Shown: positions 53,666 to 63,342, counted from the stretch's first letter. The stretch is DNA of 64,000 bases from Mycobacterium palustre (GCF_002101785.1 NZ_LQPJ01000094.1:1-64000); one strand, 5' to 3'. A program made the numbers and translations. Notes: generated by a model not told the origin, from the sequence alone.

Positions 53666-55078
53666 TCAAATCTCGGCGGGGGACAGTTCGGGCGCCGCCT
53701 GGGCACGTGTCACGGTCGACCCGACGGCGGAGGAGCGCCGCACATACATCGACCACGTCAACACCGACCCGACGAGGTAGCACAACAAGAAAAACCCGAA
53801 CGCCGTTGTCTCCGAGCCGGTGCTCAGGTAAGACTGCCGCAGCGCCATGTTGATCATCACGCCACCGAGCGTGCCGATCGCGGCGACGACTCCGATCACG
53901 ACGCCGGAGATCGCGCGTGCCCAGTGGCGGCATTCGGCGTCGGTGGCCTTCACCGAGCGGCTGCGTACCTCGAAGACCGCGGGGATCATCTTGTAGACCG
54001 CTCCGTTGCCGATCCCGCATAAGGCGAATAAGGCCATGAAGCCGATGATGTAGCCGGTCATGGTGCTCGCGCCCAAGACACCGGAGCGGTGGTCGGCGTG
54101 ACTGCTCACCGCGATCAGCACACTGACGGCGGCCATCATGCCAAACAGCACTGCCAAGGCGACGCGGCCGCCGCCGAGGCGGTCAGAAAGCCTGCCGCCG
54201 TACATTCGGGCCAGCGACGCGAGGAGCGGTCCCAGGAAAGCGATTTCAGCGGCATGCAACGACGCCTGGAGAGCACCTTGCCCCGCGGCCAAGTAGTTCA
54301 TCTGCAGCACCTGGCCGAAGGCGAAGGAAAACCCAATAAACGAACCGTAAGTCGTCACGTAGAGCATCGAAAGGACCCAAGTGTCGCGCTGAACCAGAGC
54401 CGCTCGCATGGGCCTGTGCTCACCGCGGGGCAGCTCCACATTGTTTAAAAACAGGGACGCCCCGAACGCGGCCAGCGACAGCAGTACCAAGTAAATCCCG
54501 CATACCCAGTAGGGTTGCCGGTTGCCGGCGGTCGCCAGCACCACCAGACCCGCGACCTGGATCACCGGCACCCCGATGTTGCCGCCGCCACCGGCAATTC
54601 CCAACGCCAGCCCCTTGAGTCGCTGCGGGTAGAACACGTTGACATTGGCGATCGCTGCAGAGAAATTGCCGCCGCCCATGCCCGTTAGCGCCGCGCACAC
54701 CACATACATCCACAGTCGCCGCCCGGGGTGGGCCAGCAGCAGTATCGTGCCGACCGTCGGAATCAACAGCACCAGCGAGGAAAACACCATCCAGTTACGG
54801 CCGCCGAACTTCGTCACTGCCACCGCGTAGGGGATGCGCAGACAGCCACCGACGAGGGTCGCGGTGGCGCCCAGCAGGAGCTTGTCCGCCGGCGAAAGGC
54901 CGTATACGGACCGGGGCATAAATAGCACCATCACCGACCAGATCGACCAGACCGAATAGCCGACGTGCATGGCGAACACGCTCCAAATCAGGTTGCGCAG
55001 CGCGACCTTCTTATTGCCGGCCTCCCATGCCACAGCGTCCTCGGGATCCCAATTCGAAATGCGGTGCGCGCGGCCCAT
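53666..55078 (-). CDS. NarK-type nitrate/nitrite transporter (MFS)
   Basis: A 470-residue transporter with 12 hydrophobic helices. The nitrate signature segments are recognisable in TGMGGGNFSAAIANVNVFYP and GIAGGGGNIGVPVIQV, the two Gly-rich helices of the NNP family, along with RLSDRLGGGRVAL. It would import nitrate or export nitrite. ATG 55078 follows AGGGGG at eight bases; a TTG two codons earlier is in frame. No nitrate reductase genes lie nearby. Confidence 0.92.
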   Translation of the reverse strand: MGRAHRISNWDPEDAVAWEAGNKKVALRNLIWSVFAMHVGYSVWSIWSVMVLFMPRSVYGLSPADKLLLGATATLVGGCLRIPYAVAVTKFGGRNWMVFSSLVLLIPTVGTILLLAHPGRRLWMYVVCAALTGMGGGNFSAAIANVNVFYPQRLKGLALGIAGGGGNIGVPVIQVAGLVVLATAGNRQPYWVCGIYLVLLSLAAFGASLFLNNVELPRGEHRPMRAALVQRDTWVLSMLYVTTYGSFIGFSFAFGQVLQMNYLAAGQGALQASLHAAEIAFLGPLLASLARMYGGRLSDRLGGGRVALAVLFGMMAAVSVLIAVSSHADHRSGVLGASTMTGYIIGFMALFALCGIGNGAVYKMIPAVFEVRSRSVKATDAECRHWARAISGVVIGVVAAIGTLGGVMINMALRQSYLSTGSETTAFGFFLLCYLVGSVLTWSMYVRRSSAVGSTVTRAQAAPELSPAEI

Positions 55079-55276
55079 GCACAACCCCCTATCCCATGCT
55101 CAGTAACGACCGAGACGACGCTAACTATGGACTCTGCGGGGTGGCATACGAGCAGCTGTGAGTTGGCGAGTAATTCGAGTCATCAATACACCGAGCTTGT
55201 TGTTCCATAAGCCAAATTTGTTAATTTTCAACGCCTTAGCGGCCCGGCGACGACGCGAAAGCGTTAGCGTGTAGTG

Positions 55277-55621
55277 ATGCGCTACGAAGTGACCGACGCC
55301 GACACCGCCGCGCAGGTCGGCAGCGGCGATGTGCCGGTGCTTGCGACCCCACGGCTAATCGCATGGCTGGAAGCGGCCACGGTGCAAGCGGCCGCGCCGT
55401 TCGTGGATCCTGGCGAGACGACCGTTGGCACCGCGGTGCGCATCGAGCACCGGCGCGCCACCCACGTTGGCGGCATCGTGGAGGTCACCGCCGAGCCAAT
55501 GCCGACCGATGGGCGACTTCTCACTTTCCAAGTGAAGGCCACTGACGATTCAGGGCAGCTTGTTGCCCACGGTGAAATCGATCGCGTGATAGTTGACCGG
55601 CAAAAATTCCTGCACCGGTAG
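55277..55621 (+). CDS. Hotdog-fold thioesterase-like protein (FlK-like)
   Basis: A 114-residue protein of the single-hotdog type: GSGDVPVLATPRLIAWLEAA and ETTVGTAVRIEHRRATHVG match the fluoroacetyl-CoA thioesterase-like family, including Thr, Glu and His positions used in catalysis there. It probably hydrolyses or binds a short acyl-CoA. ATG 55277 is used; GTG 55274 precedes it. About 200 bases upstream is the divergent NarK gene. Confidence 0.85.
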   Translation: MRYEVTDADTAAQVGSGDVPVLATPRLIAWLEAATVQAAAPFVDPGETTVGTAVRIEHRRATHVGGIVEVTAEPMPTDGRLLTFQVKATDDSGQLVAHGEIDRVIVDRQKFLHR

Positions 55622-55790
55622 GCGATTCCCCTGGCCCGGCCCAGGGTGTCCGTTCGAGGTGCTCATCGAGAAAGCGTTGCGCGCGGCGCCGGATCACCCT
55701 TGCCTGCCACGGCAAGGTGGCGTACACCGGGGATGTAGAACATCCACGACTTGACCATGTGACTCCTTGGGATGTCGCGGTTGTTCTGTC

Positions 55791-56642
55791 TCAGCGCGAC
55801 GCCAGTTCGCGAAAGTAGTCCTTCAACGATCGAGGTTCCCGGCCAAGAATCGCGCGTAACACCAAAGCGTTGCCGCCCGGTAGGCCGTGGCGGTCGTAGT
55901 GGGCCAGCATGCGGGTCATGCCGTCGCGGAAGGCTCCTTCGGGCATTGTCGAAGTGAACTGCTCCGCCGGGAGTCGCGAGGCGGTGATCGGCCGTCCGAG
56001 AACCTCACTGAGCATCTCAGCGGCCTCGTAGCTGTCGAAGTTTCCCGGGGCACAAAGTTCGAACGTGCCGTAGCTGAGTTCGGAGCCGGTCATCGCCATC
56101 GCCGCGACCTCGGCGACGTCGCGGTAATCCACCCAGCAAAACCTCGACGAGAGGGCGTAGGGCTGCGACAACCGGTCGTGCTCGACGACGTCGTTCCAAA
56201 ACAAGTCGAAGTTTTGCATGAACCGGGCCGGCTGCAGCACCGTGAAGTCGAGGTCCGAGGTGTAAAGCGCGTCCTCGACGGGCAATTTGGCGGCGGCGTG
56301 ATTGGTCAGCGCCGAGATCGAAGGGTGAATCACCCCGGAGAACACGAACTTTCGCACACCGGCGGCCCGGGCGGCATTGACCATCGCCACACCCATGTCG
56401 GCCTCGCCGGCGGCATGCCCGGGGCCGATGTGGAAGACACCGTCGACCCCGGCGACCGCGGGGGAGAGGCTGGCCGGCTCGGCGAGGTCACCGATGACGA
56501 CCTCGTGGGCACCGTTGTCTCGCGCGACTTGCGCGCGTTCCTCATTGCGGACCAACGCTCGCACGACGACGCCACGGTCGGTGAGGGCGCGCAATACCCA
56601 GTGGGCATAAGTCCCGGTCGCTCCGACCATCAAGACCTGCAT
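55791..56642 (-). CDS. NmrA-like NAD(P)-binding protein
   Basis: A 283-residue atypical short-chain dehydrogenase. It begins with the Rossmann motif VLMVGATGTYAHWVLRAL and has VFSGVIHPSI and LQPARFMQNF, as in NmrA/HSCARG-type proteins that sense NADP or act as quinone or isoflavone reductases. The usual catalytic YxxxK is not evident. It lies 29 bases downstream of the SDR gene in the same direction. In the 169 bases after it (55622-55790) a short minus-strand stretch, MVKSWMFYIPG then RVIRRRAQRFLDEHL in another frame, may be debris of a lost gene. Confidence 0.85.
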   Translation of the reverse strand: MQVLMVGATGTYAHWVLRALTDRGVVVRALVRNEERAQVARDNGAHEVVIGDLAEPASLSPAVAGVDGVFHIGPGHAAGEADMGVAMVNAARAAGVRKFVFSGVIHPSISALTNHAAAKLPVEDALYTSDLDFTVLQPARFMQNFDLFWNDVVEHDRLSQPYALSSRFCWVDYRDVAEVAAMAMTGSELSYGTFELCAPGNFDSYEAAEMLSEVLGRPITASRLPAEQFTSTMPEGAFRDGMTRMLAHYDRHGLPGGNALVLRAILGREPRSLKDYFRELASR

Positions 56643-56671
56643 GGGGTGTTCTCCTCGAAAGTTGGAATTGA

Positions 56672-57448
56672 CTAGCTTCCAGATGTAGGGCGGAGCTCGG
56701 CATAGATTTTGGTGTTCAACGAGGTATGGATTTCATCGAACTTGCCGCTGCGCTCGGCGAACCGGAACCCCTTGGCTCGCTCGACGACGATCTCGTCGGC
56801 GTCCGGCTGGTTGTGCAGCAGCGTCATCGTCTCGGCGATGTAGTCGTCCAAAGGCATTGCGGCGGGGTCGAATCCGTGCTCGCCCTGCAGCGCCGTTTGC
56901 ACTTTCGGCGGAACGATCTCGATCACCTGAATGGGGGATTCACGCAGCTGAAAGCGCAGCGATTGGGTGTAGGAGTGCAGCGCGGCCTTGGTGGCGCAGT
57001 AGGTGGGTGTCAGCGCCTGCGGCATAAAGGCGAGACCCGAGGTGACGTTGAGGATGGTGGCGCGCGGTTGTTTGAGCAGCGCGGGCAGCAGTGCCGCGGT
57101 GAGCCGGATCGGCCCGAGCAAATTGATCGCCACGGTCTGCTCGGCCGCGCCGGCATCGCCTGCGGTCAGGTCCTCCCGCAGCTGGATGCCGGCGTTGTTG
57201 ATCAACACGTTCAGGTCCGGGTAGCGGTCGAACAGTTCCGCCGAAAATCGGGCGATGTCGGCCGCGTCGCCCTGGTCCAACAACAGAAATTGCATGCCCG
57301 GGTTCGCCTCGCTGGCGGTCTGAAGTGGTTCGCGGCGGCGCCCGGCGATGACCACGTCGTTACCCAGCCGATGAAAGGACTCGGCCAACCCACGGCCGAT
57401 CCCGGTGCCACCTCCGGTAACCAAGATTGTGTTGCCGCTCATCTGCAT
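56672..57448 (-). CDS. Short-chain dehydrogenase/reductase (DltE-like)
   Basis: A 258-residue classical SDR: cofactor loop ILVTGGGTGIGRGLAE, NNAG as INNAGIQL, catalytic Ser in LNVTSGLAF and Tyr/Lys in TYCATKAA near residue 150. The C-terminal part resembles DltE-like oxidoreductases. Substrate unknown. First gene of a two-gene unit with the NmrA-like gene; its own promoter should lie in 57449-57951. Confidence 0.88.
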   Translation of the reverse strand: MQMSGNTILVTGGGTGIGRGLAESFHRLGNDVVIAGRRREPLQTASEANPGMQFLLLDQGDAADIARFSAELFDRYPDLNVLINNAGIQLREDLTAGDAGAAEQTVAINLLGPIRLTAALLPALLKQPRATILNVTSGLAFMPQALTPTYCATKAALHSYTQSLRFQLRESPIQVIEIVPPKVQTALQGEHGFDPAAMPLDDYIAETMTLLHNQPDADEIVVERAKGFRFAERSGKFDEIHTSLNTKIYAELRPTSGS

Positions 57449-57951
57449 AACGTTTCCCCCTTAATGGTCGAGCTGGCAGGCATCGGTATGTCGGAGCGTT
57501 GGCGTGTGCCTGTCGCTGGTGTGTACCCAAATTGCTGACAACCACGAGATCCCCGGCGTCCAACTTGCGGGCAGTGACGGCCCCGATACTCGAATGTAGA
57601 GGACATTTATCAATGTATCAGGCTTCCCGGCATCCCAGCGCCGCCTCAACCGATTCGTCGGCGACGACATCGGGCGTCGGTGCCACGGCGTCGCTCGCGC
57701 CGGTCGTGTTCGGCACTTTCATGGGTCTTCCGGCGTAAGCCGATGGCAACGTGGCCGCCGCTGTCGACCGGCAGCGACGGTCAGGCTTGCGGCTAGCATC
57801 TCCAACCGTCAAGTTCTCGGGGAAGGTTTCGAGTGTCTGTGACGCGGATGGTCCAGCGTCGGCGTCGCAACACGGATGGGAACCCGGCGGCTCTTGCACA
57901 ATGACACGATGCTGACTGCGAGGTGCGCCGCGCCGCGGGACGGCCGCTGAC
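57449..57951. other. Intergenic region between SDR and antiporter genes
   Basis: These 503 bases separate divergent genes and hold no gene I can support. A plus-strand reading near 57613-57741 is Ser/Thr/Ala-rich with no homology. GGC/GCC-rich short inverted repeats exist but none stands out. Confidence 0.4.
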
Positions 57952-59130
57952 GTGGCGGCGTTCGGGTTCCACACGTTGGCGCTGCTGACCGCGATAGGCT
58001 TCGCCGGCCCGCTGCTGGCATCGGTGCCGCGGCTGCGGATCCCGGTGGTCGTCGGCGAGCTCGCCGCGGGACTGATCATCGGCAGGACCGGCTTCGGCGT
58101 CGTCGACGTCGCCAATCCGACCTTCGAGCTCCTCGCCAACATCGGCTTCGCGTTGATGATGTTCGTCGTCGGCACCCACGTCCCGGTGCGCGGCGGCGCG
58201 CTGCGCGCGGCGGTGCCCAAGGCTACGGGCCGCGCGGTGGTCGCCGGCGGCGTCGCGGCGGCGTTGGGTGTCGGGTTGGCCACCGGGTTCGGCACCGGCC
58301 ACGCGGCGCTGTACGCGGTGCTGATGGCCTCGTCGTCGGCGGCGGTGGCGCTGCCGGTGATCGATTCCCTGCGCCTGCGCGGACCGCACGTGCTTTCCGT
58401 GACCGCGCAGATCGCCGTCGCGGACGCCGCCTGTATTGTTTTGCTGCCGTTGGTGATTGACGGTAAGCGGGCTCCGACGGCGGCGCTCGGTGCGTTGGGG
58501 ATCGCCGGCTGCGCCGTCGTCCTGTATGCGCTGCTTCGGGTAATCGACCGCCGTGGCTGGACCCAGCGGGTGCACCGCTATTCGGAAGACCGCCGATTCG
58601 CTCTGGAATTGCGGTTCAACCTCGTCGTGCTGTTCGCGCTGGCGGCGCTCGCGGTGAGCAGCCACGTGTCGATCATGCTGGCGGGGTTCGCGCTGGGCTT
58701 GGTGATCGCTTTGATCGGAGAGCCGCGCCGGTTGGCGCGTCAGCTCTTCGGCATCACCGAGGGGTTCTTCGGGCCGCTGTTCTTCGTCTGGCTGGGTGCC
58801 ACGCTGCAGGTCCGCGATCTGGGTTCGCACCCGAAATTCATCCTGCTCGGGATTGGCCTGGGTCTCGGTGCGGTGCTGGCGCATTGCGCCGGAAGGCTTT
58901 TCGGCCAGCCGCTGACGCTCGCGGTGCTCTCGGCCTCGCAGCTGGGTGTGCCGGTTGCCGCCGCCACCATCGGTACCGAGGGACATTTGCTGGCCGCGGG
59001 CGAATCGTCGGCGTTGATGTTCGGAGCCCTGCTGACCATCGCCGCCACATCGATCGCTGGCGCGGTGGCCGCGCGGGGCCAGGCTGCCGAAGAGACGGAA
59101 AAGCCCGCCACGACCGACAAGTCGACCTAG
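57952..59130 (+). CDS. CPA2 family cation/proton antiporter (KefB/NapA-like)
   Basis: A 392-residue membrane protein with about twelve hydrophobic helices, including PVVVGELAAGLIIGRTGFG at the start, typical of Na+/H+ exchanger domains, and VTAQIAVADAACIVLLPL around the ion-binding Asp. There is no C-terminal RCK/TrkA domain; the tail after residue 375 is short and charged. It would exchange K+ or Na+ for protons. GTG 57952 start. The ~460 bases after it contain no complete gene. Confidence 0.88.
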   Translation: MAAFGFHTLALLTAIGFAGPLLASVPRLRIPVVVGELAAGLIIGRTGFGVVDVANPTFELLANIGFALMMFVVGTHVPVRGGALRAAVPKATGRAVVAGGVAAALGVGLATGFGTGHAALYAVLMASSSAAVALPVIDSLRLRGPHVLSVTAQIAVADAACIVLLPLVIDGKRAPTAALGALGIAGCAVVLYALLRVIDRRGWTQRVHRYSEDRRFALELRFNLVVLFALAALAVSSHVSIMLAGFALGLVIALIGEPRRLARQLFGITEGFFGPLFFVWLGATLQVRDLGSHPKFILLGIGLGLGAVLAHCAGRLFGQPLTLAVLSASQLGVPVAAATIGTEGHLLAAGESSALMFGALLTIAATSIAGAVAARGQAAEETEKPATTDKST

Positions 59131-59587
59131 CGCGACGTCGGCCCACTTGAGAATCCCGCATCGCGCGGCATAGCGAGCCCATCTGCGGGCCGCGACCCAG
59201 ACCTGACTTCTGCGCAGCCTCGCGGCGCAGTTGCTCTTCGAACCCCGGATAGCCGGTCCTGCATGCCGGGAAGCAAGGACTTTGTCCTCTGCTGCTCGGC
59301 GGCAAGCCCGGCCAAACTCGGGGTGGCGGCCAACCGCTGGGGCGCCGGGACCACACAACTACGAGGAGATCACTATGGCTGTCCGGGTGGGCGTGAACGG
59401 CTTTCGGCAGGCTGCGATCTACTACGCCAAGGACGTCGCGGCGCGGCGTAGCTCCGCACCGCATAACCGTGTCTTGCCCAGGCGCTCGTGGCACAAAGTC
59501 CTTCCGGACTGGGGGACATCGTCCTCTCGTCCGTGCTGCGCAAATACGCAATCGTTGATAGACGTTGTATGGAAGGGACCGAAGGCG
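59131..59587. other. Non-coding stretch upstream of the Acg-family gene
   Basis: No complete gene in these 457 bases. They contain palindromes GGAC-N3-GTCC at 59277-59287 and 59514-59524, AGTCC-TTCC-GGACT at 59497-59510, and the start of a gap-like reading at 59375. The promoter of the Acg-ATPase operon is probably here. Confidence 0.5.
59375..59404 (+). pseudogene. Possible remnant of a glyceraldehyde-3-phosphate dehydrogenase gene start
   Basis: ATG 59375 is preceded by GAGGAG and encodes MAVRVGVNGF, the conserved N-terminus of Gap (normally followed by GRIGR). Here the similarity stops after ten codons and the frame continues with unrelated sequence into the Acg-family gene. It looks like a displaced gene start with its ribosome-binding site. 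Confidence 0.4.
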
Positions 59588-60571
59588 ATGAAAGCAGGTT
59601 TCCCCGATGCGGGCACAATTCGGACGGTTTTGGCTCTGGCATCGCGAGCTCCGTCCGTCCATAACACGCAACCGTGGCGGTGGCTCGTGGGTGCCGAAAG
59701 CCTGCATCTCTACTCCGACGCGAACCGGCAACTGCCCAACACCGATCCGGAATGCCGCGATCTAATCTTGAGTTGCGGTGCGGCGTTGAATCACTGCGTC
59801 GTTGCTTTCGCGGCGGTTGGTTGGCGAGCCAAGGTGACCCGCCTGCCCAATCCGGCTGACCCTAATCACCTCGCCTCGATCGAATTGTCGAGCTCTGCGG
59901 CCGATCCCGTCGATATTGCGCTTGCCGCGGCGATACCGAGGCGGCGAACTGACCGGCGCCACTACAGTTCCTGGCCGGTACCGGTGGGCGATATCGCGTT
60001 GATGGCCGCCCGGGCCGCTCGCAATGGGGTGACGCTGTGTCAAGTCGAAGACACCGACAAACTGCGTACGATCGTGGCTCAATCTGTCTGGGATCACATG
60101 AACCATGACTATCTCGCCGAACTGGCCAGGTGGAGTGGGCGTTACGCCTCGGTGGCCGGCGTCCCGGCCCGCAATACCCCAAAATCCGACCGCAGCGCGA
60201 AGATACCGGGTCGGTTCTTTGCCGGTTCCGCGCTGCCGATGCCGTCGGGTTCGTCAGCCGCCGAGGACAACGCCGTCGTGCTGGCGCTGGGAACTCGGGC
60301 CGACGACCGGCTGGCCCAGCTGCGCGGCGGTGAGGCAACCAGCATCGTGCTTCTGACCGCGACATCGATGGGCTTGGCGAGTTGCCCGGTCACCGAGCCG
60401 CTGGAGATGGCCGAAACACGTCAGGCGGTCCGCTCCCAAATCTTCGGCGATAGCAGCTATCCGCAAATGCTGCTGCGGGTCGGTTGGGCGCCGATCAACG
60501 CGGACCCCTTGCCGTCGACGCCGCGACGCGAACTCTCCGACTTCGTGGAGTGGATGGCCGACAGCGAGTGA
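59588..60571 (+). CDS. Acg-family FMN-binding nitroreductase-like protein (Rv2032-like)
   Basis: A 327-residue protein. The Acg signature SRAPSVHNTQPWRW at the start, then RRTDRRHYSSWPVP, and GGEATSIVLLTATSMGLASC match the double nitroreductase fold of Rv2032/Rv3131. Known Acg binds FMN tightly with a lid that seems to block catalysis, so it may sequester flavin. ATG 59588 fits the family; the frame extends upstream to the gap-like start at 59375, so a longer fusion protein cannot be ruled out. 42 bases before the ATPase gene. Confidence 0.9.
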   Translation: MKAGFPDAGTIRTVLALASRAPSVHNTQPWRWLVGAESLHLYSDANRQLPNTDPECRDLILSCGAALNHCVVAFAAVGWRAKVTRLPNPADPNHLASIELSSSAADPVDIALAAAIPRRRTDRRHYSSWPVPVGDIALMAARAARNGVTLCQVEDTDKLRTIVAQSVWDHMNHDYLAELARWSGRYASVAGVPARNTPKSDRSAKIPGRFFAGSALPMPSGSSAAEDNAVVLALGTRADDRLAQLRGGEATSIVLLTATSMGLASCPVTEPLEMAETRQAVRSQIFGDSSYPQMLLRVGWAPINADPLPSTPRRELSDFVEWMADSE

Positions 60572-60613
60572 GACGTCGCCGCATCCCGGACCCGAATCGA
60601 GGAGGGCCTCGCA

Positions 60614-63244
60614 ATGTCGTTCGCGCCAATGGTGATTGATGCGCCAGGCTCTGCGGCGCTGACCGCCAAGCAGGTCGCCGCGGCCTCCGTTGACGAGGTC
60701 CTGCAGTGGTTGGACACCTCGGCCGCCGGATTGTCCGGTACGGAGGCGTCCGCCCGACTAGCGCGTTACGGCCCGAATGCGGTGCGGACCCATCGTGTCA
60801 GCGTTCTCGCCGTGTTGGGTCGTCAACTGCGCAACGCGGTGCTCATCCTGTTGGCCGGCACGGCGATCGTCTCGTTCTTTTTGGGCGACAGCACGCAGGC
60901 GGTGATCATCGGCGTGATTCTGGCGGCCAGCATAGGTTTGGGCTTTGTCAACGAGTATCGCGCCGAGCGGGCCGCCGCCAAGTTGCATGCGGAAATGGAG
61001 CACAAGGCCGTGGTGCGCCGCGACGGGGAATTCGCCACGATCAGTGTCACCGACCTGGTTCCGGGCGATGTGATTCGGCTGTCGCTGGGCGAGGCCGTAC
61101 CGGCCGATGTCCGGCTGATCGACGGCAGCGGTCTGGAATGTAACGAAAGCATCCTGACCGGGGAATCGACCGGCTCGGAAAAATCGCCGCAACCAGTACC
61201 TGGCGGCACCGAACTAGCCGAATCAACCGACCTGGCTTTCATGGGCACCATCGTCAGCGCCGGGGAGGGGACCGGGGTGGTCTACGCCACCGGCAGGCGC
61301 GCCGAATTCGGGCGCATCGCAGCGGGTTTGGATGAGCGGCAGCCGGAAACCGGCTTCCAGGTCGGGCTGCGCCGGTTCTCCTACCTGTTGTTGCAGGTCG
61401 CGGTCGCGCTAATTGTCGTCATCTTGATCAGCAACCTACTTCTGCGGAAGCCGGTCATCGATTCCGTGCTGTTCTCGCTGGCGATCGCGGTCGGCATCAC
61501 GCCGCAACTCCTGCCCGCCGTGGTCAGCACCAGCCTCGCGACCGGGTCGCGGCGGCTGGCCAAGGCCAAAGTGCTCGTCAAGCGGTTGGTGTGCATCGAG
61601 GATCTCGGCGACATCGACATCTTGGTCACCGACAAGACCGGAACCCTGACCGAAGGCCGGATCCGCCTGCTCGACACGGTTGACCTCGCCGGTGCGCACA
61701 GCGAGCCCGTCCGCCGCCTTGGGCTGCTGGCCACCGACGTGGACCCGGAATCGGGTGGCGTCAGCGCCAACCCGCTCGACGCCGCGCTTTGGGAGTCCCC
61801 GCAGCCACAGCAATTGGTGGGCAGCGGGGTGCACCGGGTGGCGATGCTGCCGTTCGACCATGAGCGCCGCGCGACCTCGGTGCTGGTTGACGACGATGGC
61901 AAACGGGTGCTCGTGGTCAAAGGCGCGCCCGAACAGGTGCTGGCCCAATGCCGGGCAACCCCGACCACCGCGGCCGACGTCCTCGCGACCTTGTTTGCCG
62001 CGGGGCGTCGGGTGGTGGCCGTCGCTGTAAAACCCGCGGCCGAGCTGACCACCGTCACGCCCGGCGACGAATGCGATCTGCTGTTGGCGGGGTTTCTGGT
62101 TTTCGCCGACGAACCCAAACCAGCCGCACGCCCGTCCTTGTCCGCGCTGGCGGACCTTGGCATTGAGGTGAAGATCGCCACCGGGGACAATCCGCGGGTT
62201 GCCGAAAAGGTCTGCGCTGAGCTCGGTTTGGCGTCGAAAGGCACCGTGACCGGCGCCCAGCTCGAGGCGCTCGACGACGACGCATTCGCCGATGCCGCGA
62301 CAAACCACACCATTTTCGCTCGCATCTCCCCCGAGCAGAAGGCACGGCTGATCGTCTCGCTGCGAAGCCACGGGCGATCTATCGGCTTCCTGGGTGACGG
62401 CGTCAACGACGCACTGGCCCTGCATTCGGCCGATGTGGGAATCTCGGTCGACAGTGCCACCGATGTCGCCAAGGACGCCGCCGACGTGGTCCTTTTGGAA
62501 AAAGACCTCGGTGTGCTGGCCACCGGGGTGGCGGAAGGCCGGCGGATTTTCGCCAACACCATCAAGTACGTGCTCATGGGTACATCGAGCAATTTCGGCA
62601 ATATGTTCAGCGCCGCCGCCGCCTCGGCGCTGCTTTCGTTCCTGCCGATGCTTCCCAGCCAGATCCTGTTGAACAATCTGCTCTACGACAGCTCGCAGCT
62701 GGCAATTCCGACCGACCGGGTCGACGAGGAGCAGTTACAGGCACCGTCGCATTGGAATGTCGCGTTCATCCGCCGGTTCATGCTGATCTTCGGCCCGATC
62801 AGCTCGCTGTTCGACTTCTTGACATTCGGGTTGATGTTGGGAGTGCTGCACGCGGGCGCCATCGAGTTCCGCACCGGCTGGTTCGTGGAATCGCTTGCCA
62901 CCCAGACTTTGATCATCTTCGCCATTCGCACTCGTAAGATTCCGTTCTTGCGTAGTCGGCCCAGCCTGGCGCTGGCAATCACCACTTTCGCGGTGGTCGC
63001 GATCGGCGTCGTGCTCACGATTTCACCGCCGGCTCATACCTTGGGCTTCACGCCACTGCCGTGGCAGTTCTATGCCGTGTTGGGCGCCTTCGTGATCAGT
63101 TATCTGGTTCTTGTGGAACTGGCCAAGGTCATGTTCTACGCCGAGCCGATACGCCTCGTCGGGCAGCCTCATCGCGCCCGCGGACGCGACCATCGCATCC
63201 GACGGCGCGCGGCGCGCTTCCACCACTTCGACGGCGCGAACTAG
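60614..63244 (+). CDS. mgtA: P-type ATPase, MgtA-like Mg2+ transporter
   Basis: An 876-residue P-type ATPase. Phosphorylation Asp340 in VTDKTGTLTEG, actuator loop ILTGESTGSEKS, nucleotide-domain MLPFDHERRATSVL and hinge GFLGDGVNDALAL are intact. The P3B signature LPSQILLNNLLYDSSQ near residue 680 marks Mg2+ importers of the MgtA/MgtB type, though CtpF-like mycobacterial pumps are related. About ten membrane helices. The tail after residue 855 is Arg/His-rich. GAGGAGGG lies upstream of the ATG; likely cotranscribed with the Acg-family gene. Confidence 0.93.
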   Translation: MSFAPMVIDAPGSAALTAKQVAAASVDEVLQWLDTSAAGLSGTEASARLARYGPNAVRTHRVSVLAVLGRQLRNAVLILLAGTAIVSFFLGDSTQAVIIGVILAASIGLGFVNEYRAERAAAKLHAEMEHKAVVRRDGEFATISVTDLVPGDVIRLSLGEAVPADVRLIDGSGLECNESILTGESTGSEKSPQPVPGGTELAESTDLAFMGTIVSAGEGTGVVYATGRRAEFGRIAAGLDERQPETGFQVGLRRFSYLLLQVAVALIVVILISNLLLRKPVIDSVLFSLAIAVGITPQLLPAVVSTSLATGSRRLAKAKVLVKRLVCIEDLGDIDILVTDKTGTLTEGRIRLLDTVDLAGAHSEPVRRLGLLATDVDPESGGVSANPLDAALWESPQPQQLVGSGVHRVAMLPFDHERRATSVLVDDDGKRVLVVKGAPEQVLAQCRATPTTAADVLATLFAAGRRVVAVAVKPAAELTTVTPGDECDLLLAGFLVFADEPKPAARPSLSALADLGIEVKIATGDNPRVAEKVCAELGLASKGTVTGAQLEALDDDAFADAATNHTIFARISPEQKARLIVSLRSHGRSIGFLGDGVNDALALHSADVGISVDSATDVAKDAADVVLLEKDLGVLATGVAEGRRIFANTIKYVLMGTSSNFGNMFSAAAASALLSFLPMLPSQILLNNLLYDSSQLAIPTDRVDEEQLQAPSHWNVAFIRRFMLIFGPISSLFDFLTFGLMLGVLHAGAIEFRTGWFVESLATQTLIIFAIRTRKIPFLRSRPSLALAITTFAVVAIGVVLTISPPAHTLGFTPLPWQFYAVLGAFVISYLVLVELAKVMFYAEPIRLVGQPHRARGRDHRIRRRAARFHHFDGAN

Positions 63245-63328
63245 TCGGCGGAACGTGACTCGCGATTTTGATGACTCCCGGCCATGGCATGCAGGGTCAA
63301 ACGACTCTCGATGCCGAAGACGCGAGGA

Positions 63329-63342
63329 CCGACGATAGTCGG
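63329..63342. promoter_or_regulatory. Palindrome upstream of the Rv1733c-like gene
   Basis: CCGAC-GATA-GTCGG is a perfect inverted repeat with a 4-base centre, 37 bases before ATG 63380. It could be an operator; it is not a canonical DosR box. Confidence 0.35.

Noticed and set aside
55622..55757. A small minus-strand gene starting MVKSWMFYIPG
   Set aside because: The frame stops after about 24 codons and the better-looking continuation is in another frame; at most a remnant of a lost gene.
59277..59524. Canonical DosR boxes upstream of the Acg gene
   Set aside because: The palindromes have a 3-base centre where the DosR consensus needs four, and flanking positions do not match; kept only as an unexplained motif.
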